64,000 nucleotides of DNA from Pisolithus tinctorius (taxonomy: Eukaryota; Basidiomycota; Agaricomycetes; Boletales; Pisolithaceae): contig JANFAH010000053.1 in assembly GCA_024663395.1 (NCBI GenBank), positions 1 to 64,000 on the forward strand. The letters run 5' to 3'. The notes below the pieces were generated by a model. The model searched no databases. It was given only the letters and a program-made list of their open reading frames with translations, and had not been told where the DNA came from. Of the stretch, positions 60,401 through 64,000 are shown one piece after another (position 1 is the stretch's first letter; each line of letters begins with the position of its first letter). Position numbers and translations under genes: made by a program.

Positions 60401-63060
60401 TCGTCCGGAACAACTGGTTCCGATCAGACTCGAGTTTGATGTGGAACATCACAAGATGCGAGATACGTTCCTGTGGAATCTCAACGGTATGTGCCCTCTA
60501 TTTCCTTCATTACACGTTGGAAACTAACACGGGGTCCGTGTTCGTTTCAAGATCCGGTCATTACTCCGGAGATGTTTGCGCAGACCCTTGTCGAAGACTA
60601 CTCGCTCTTGTCTAGTTATCACAGCGTAATTGTGAAGTCGATACAGGAACAATTGAGCGACTTCAAGGCCCACATGGTCGGCATGGATTGGAAGGTGCCA
60701 CCTTCTGCCGTCGAGACGACCCAATCGGAAGATCCCAAGATAGAAGAGCTCGATGAGTCGGGGTTAGAAGATAAAGTTAACTGCGGAACTGTTGATAGGG
60801 TTGAGTGCTCTCTGGATAGTAATGGTGATAGCCCTATAATTGGTAAGGGGACTTTGGACGAAGAAGAGGTTCGGTGGTGGGAATCCTGGCGGAAACGCTG
60901 CAGGAAAGAGGCGTTTTCACGAAGTGCTACCTTGACTAACCGTCGAAAAAAACGCAAAGTCGCTACTGGTGCGGCTTCCAATCCGGAAATTTCCACTACC
61001 AAGGACGACAACGCGTCGCGTATGGTGGACGAATTTGAGCTCGATGAGAAGAAGATGCATGAAGATTTACGTATTTTGATTAAGGTGCGGTTCTCTCGGA
61101 AAGCTAGTCTGTCTCCTGACCACATAAATCATTCCATGCTAGCTCGACATCATCGTTGGCTCCGTGAAGTTGGATGACCAGTTCGAATGGGACCTTGAGA
61201 ATGAGGATGCTTCTCCCGAACAATTTGCGGAAGTCTATGCGAAAGAACTAGGCCTGGGAGGCGAATTCCAGTGAGTCATCTGATATAATAATGGACGAAG
61301 GTACTTACCATGTTCCAGAACCGCTATTTCTCATTCCATACGAGAGCAGGTCCACGTATACCAGAAATCCCTCTTTCTCGTGGGTCATCCTGGTGGCGGG
61401 TCTCAGGTTCAAGACGAAGATCTTCGCATGGCTTTCTTGCCAAGCCTCACCTCTGGCACGAGATCTATGGATCAAGTGCAGTCCTATACACCCACACTCA
61501 ACTATATGAGCGACGGCGAGATCGAACGTAGTGAGAGGGAGCGCGAGAAGGAACTGACAAAGAGACGGAAACGGAACACTCGTGGCCGGCGCGGCATTGC
61601 ATTACCCGATCGAGAGCCTAACAGAACGTACCGAACGCCAGCGATTGGCTTCCCAGAACTGGATGCTGCCACTTTGGCTCTGGCTGCGGCTGTGAATGCA
61701 CCCACGTCGAGGCGTGCTGCGGCCGCTGCTGCATCACTGACAATTGCAAACATGGTGGCCTCGGAAAATGGAACACCTATTTTGCCTTTGCAATTGCCCC
61801 AACAGCAGCCAACTCCTATGGTTACGGTGACCCCTGGCAAAGAGAAGAAGCCGAAGGGGCTTTTCAAGCCTCCATCATATCCGTCTTCTGTCCTCCGACC
61901 GCGTGCGCAAGTCAGTGCACCGACGCCTTCCACTGCAGTCGAGTCCACTTCGATGTTGCCATCTTCTCTTCTAGACAAAGAACCCCCTCCTCCTGTTGTA
62001 AACCCTCCTCCGCCAGACTCCAAAACCGCAGCTAAGAAGGCACGAGAGGCTGAAAGGGAAGCGAAGGAGAAGGAGCTTGCTGATGGTCAACACGCGAACG
62101 TCATCAATGGCGTATGGCACTGTTCGAACTGCGGCTGCCCTGAAAACATAGCCATAGGGAGGCGGAAAGGCCCTCTTGGCGATAAATCACAATGCGGTCC
62201 CTGCGGTACGTCTTGCAATTCTGTTCGTGCGGTGTTATTCTTACCTGTTACACAGGCAAGTTCTGGCATCGACATAGACGGTTACGCCCTGTCCAGTACA
62301 ATCCTGACCCTGAGTATCATCTCAATCTCAGTAATGAGACCGATCAAACGAAGACCAATACCAAGAAACGAGGTCGTGCGCCAAATTCTGCTGCCGTGGC
62401 AGAAGGCAACGAAACGCCGAGTCGTCAAAAATCCGAAGCGGAAGCGCCACCACCCGTAACTTCGACTGTACCCCCCTCAGAGGACGACAGACCAGTTTCT
62501 CCAGTGACCTCGGCTTCCAGCGGTGACGAGGCCCCTCTTGCGCAACAGTCGTTGAAGATTAACGGTACATCGCAACAACCAGCAACTTCATCACGTCCTG
62601 GCACACCAGACTCCCCGCGACCGCCGACCGATACCCAGCTAACGTCTCCTGGGGAGCCCAGGTCTGGTTCAGCAGCACCTCAACCCAATGGGTCGACCGT
62701 AAGTATCCTACCACATAGCACAAGCTTCAATTCAAAAGACGTGTGCATAGACCTTACCTCTGTGGCTTACTGTTGCGATGCATGATTTGCAAGCCAAGTA
62801 TCCAGATGACAAATTTGAAGCGATCCTGCGCAAGCCTACACCCAAGGCGCTCCCAGAGTGGAGAATCAAGTGTCTTGATTGTCCTGGAAAGGTGGATTGC
62901 GCTGCTTTGTATCCGCTTCCTCGTTTTGTTGATCGATCGTTTTCGCATGCAGCTCTACAACCCTGGTCCCGGTGACACACTTTCCAATTATGAAGTGCAT
63001 CTTAGGAATCGACAGCATCGTTCTCGGGTCAACAGTCGTGTCACTAGCTCTTTCGCATAG
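57442..63060 (+). CDS. snf5: SNF5/INI1 (SMARCB1-like) subunit of SWI/SNF chromatin remodeller
   Basis: Start MNTYQTHPGTPQQPSS. The first half (to about 59450) is a very long Met/Asn/Gly/Gln/Pro-rich low-complexity region. After a splice, QSPLRKLLPGQTS leads to a charged part with TITYIPYKAS-like spacing (VTKITYIPYKASKTDD). The SNF5 domain has both repeats: IRLEFDVEHHKMRDTFLWNL with ITPEMFAQTLVEDYSL, and KLDDQFEWDLENEDASPEQF with FAEVYAKELGLGGEF. A GATA-like zinc finger follows (VWHCSNCGCPENIA, SQCGPCGKFWHRHRRLRPVQ), then a Ser/Pro linker and a C-terminal block, LQAKYPDDKFEAILRK, ending RVTSSFA at 63060. SNF5 is a core nuclear subunit that contacts nucleosomes. The GATA-like finger is a feature of fungal forms. 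Frame shifts at about 57825, 58159-58163 and 58240 lie in the low-complexity part and are probably consensus errors. Confidence 0.9.
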
Positions 63061-63301
63061 CTTTGTGTTGGTTTTGCAATGCTTTCTCTCTTCGTTCCAA
63101 CTCTAGTTATTTACTCTGCATTGGTCTTGTGTCAACGTCATTTTTGTGCCTCTACCTTGTATATGCCTTATTATCCTGTTTATATGTGACACTAGCTTGT
63201 TCGGCTGTCAATCACTGCGTCCGAGCACTTCCGTCTGACGACCCCCTGAGTTGATTCGACTTCTCACCGTCTTGAGCCTGAACTATTACTGCAATCCAAT
63301 C

Positions 63302-64000
63302 ATGGCTGATGTCGTTTGGAGACTCGGAGCCCAGAAACCAAGACCATCTCTGCTAAAAGGTGACGTGTACAGACCAGATATACTACAAATCATCGAGAAG
63401 ACTATCGACGAGCTCAGTCCAGCGCTCCGGGAACTCAGTCAAGACATCCTTGGTATATCGCTTTCGATCGCCACGAGCTACTGATTTGAATCTTTCATAC
63501 GTCCCTCCTTTTCGCCAGATCACCCCGAACTGAAGTTCGAAGAAAGGTAATGGATTTCGTGTATTGATCATGAGTAATCTGACACTGCTCTGAGGTCAGA
63601 CACGCTCATGATGTGTACACCGCGTTTGTGGAGAAACAAGGCTTCGTGGTTCAAAGACATTACTTGCTAGAAACGGCTTGGGTCGCGACCTATTCACGTG
63701 GTCAAGGCGGCCCCGTCCTCGGTGTAAACTCTGAAATGGACGCTCTCCCTGGGATCGGACATGCATGTGGACACAATCTCATTGGCATCGCAGGGGTGGC
63801 CATCGCTTGCGCTGCGAAAGCCGCGATGGAGAAACTGGGCATTGACGGGAAAGTGATTTTGTTGGGGACGCCTGGTGAGCCTGTGAGTTTCGCGGTCATT
63901 GATCGGACCACCGATGCTATGCAGGGGAGGAGGGAGGATATGGTAAAGTCAAGCTATGGGAGAAGGGGGCATATAAAGAAATGGATGTCTGTCTCATGTA
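63302..64000 (+). CDS. M20-family amidohydrolase/peptidase (3' truncated)
   Basis: Start MADVVWRLGAQKPRPS at 63302. Three introns give DILQIIEKTIDELSPALREL, DHPELKFEERHAHDVYTAFV, TAWVATYSRGQGGPVLGVNS, EMDALPGIGHACGHNLIGIA and VILLGTPGEEGGYGKVKLWE, and the frame continues to KEMDVCLM at the window end. The EMDALPGIGHACGHN block holds the metal-binding His and Asp, and GTPGEEGG holds the catalytic Glu pair of the M20/M28 hydrolases. The closest types are the aminoacylase/PM20D2-like amidohydrolases acting on N-acyl amino acids or peptides; the exact substrate cannot be told. The donor GTGAGC after GTPG was chosen because it restores EEGG. The C-terminal half is outside the window. Confidence 0.88.

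Overview
This window comes from a filamentous basidiomycete, probably an agaricomycete. Its genes are dense, lie on both strands and are broken by many GT-AG introns of about 45-70 nt. The recognisable proteins match basidiomycete family architectures: a Tof1/Timeless fork protein, a fungal bZIP factor, a lysine-less transaldolase relative, cyclin C, a giant PH-domain protein, Rbx1, tubulin cofactor C, Hsp20, CstF-64, threonyl-tRNA synthetase, Vps15 and Snf5. No bacterial, plasmid, viral or CRISPR features were seen. Splice sites and frames were reconstructed by eye, so exon borders are models.

Layout: (1) 1-3462, 3' part of a Timeless/Tof1 gene (+), followed by nested inverted repeats and about 5 kb with no recognisable gene. 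(2) 8756-9908, bZIP factor (+). (3) about 12.0-14.25 kb, transaldolase-like gene (+). (4) 14953-15728, TMEM97/EXPERA-type membrane protein (-). (5) about 16.8-19.0 kb, a decayed repeat-like island with a WD40-like remnant and about 1.8 kb containing a single CpG. (6) 20375-21877, cyclin C (-). (7) 24197-25115, a conserved-looking protein with a mitochondrial-type N-terminus (+). (8) 25564-35967, a locus of about 10.4 kb (-) with a PH domain, Ser/Pro-rich stretches, 14-residue tandem repeats and coiled coils; it shares a 200-bp divergent promoter with rbx1 (+). (9) Tubulin cofactor C (-), then two tandem small Cys-rich paralogs (+). (10) About 3.5 kb without genes. (11) Hsp20 (-) and CstF-64 (+), divergent. 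(12) Threonyl-tRNA synthetase (-) and Vps15 (-). (13) SNF5 (+) and the 5' part of an M20 amidohydrolase (+), cut by the window end.

Most genes are unrelated housekeeping functions: replication checkpoint, Mediator, cullin ubiquitin ligase, tubulin folding, mRNA 3'-end formation, translation, phosphatidylinositol 3-kinase complex and chromatin remodelling. There is no obvious pathway cluster. Single-base frame breaks, most of them in or beside short homopolymers, recur in nearly every long conserved gene, including essential ones. They look more like consensus errors in the assembly than true pseudogenes, and annotation of this window should allow for them. The most biologically interesting items are the CpG-free island with its 34-bp hairpin, the transaldolase relative without its catalytic lysine, the giant PH-repeat protein, the tandem Cys-rich pair and a five-unit heat-shock element upstream of Hsp20.
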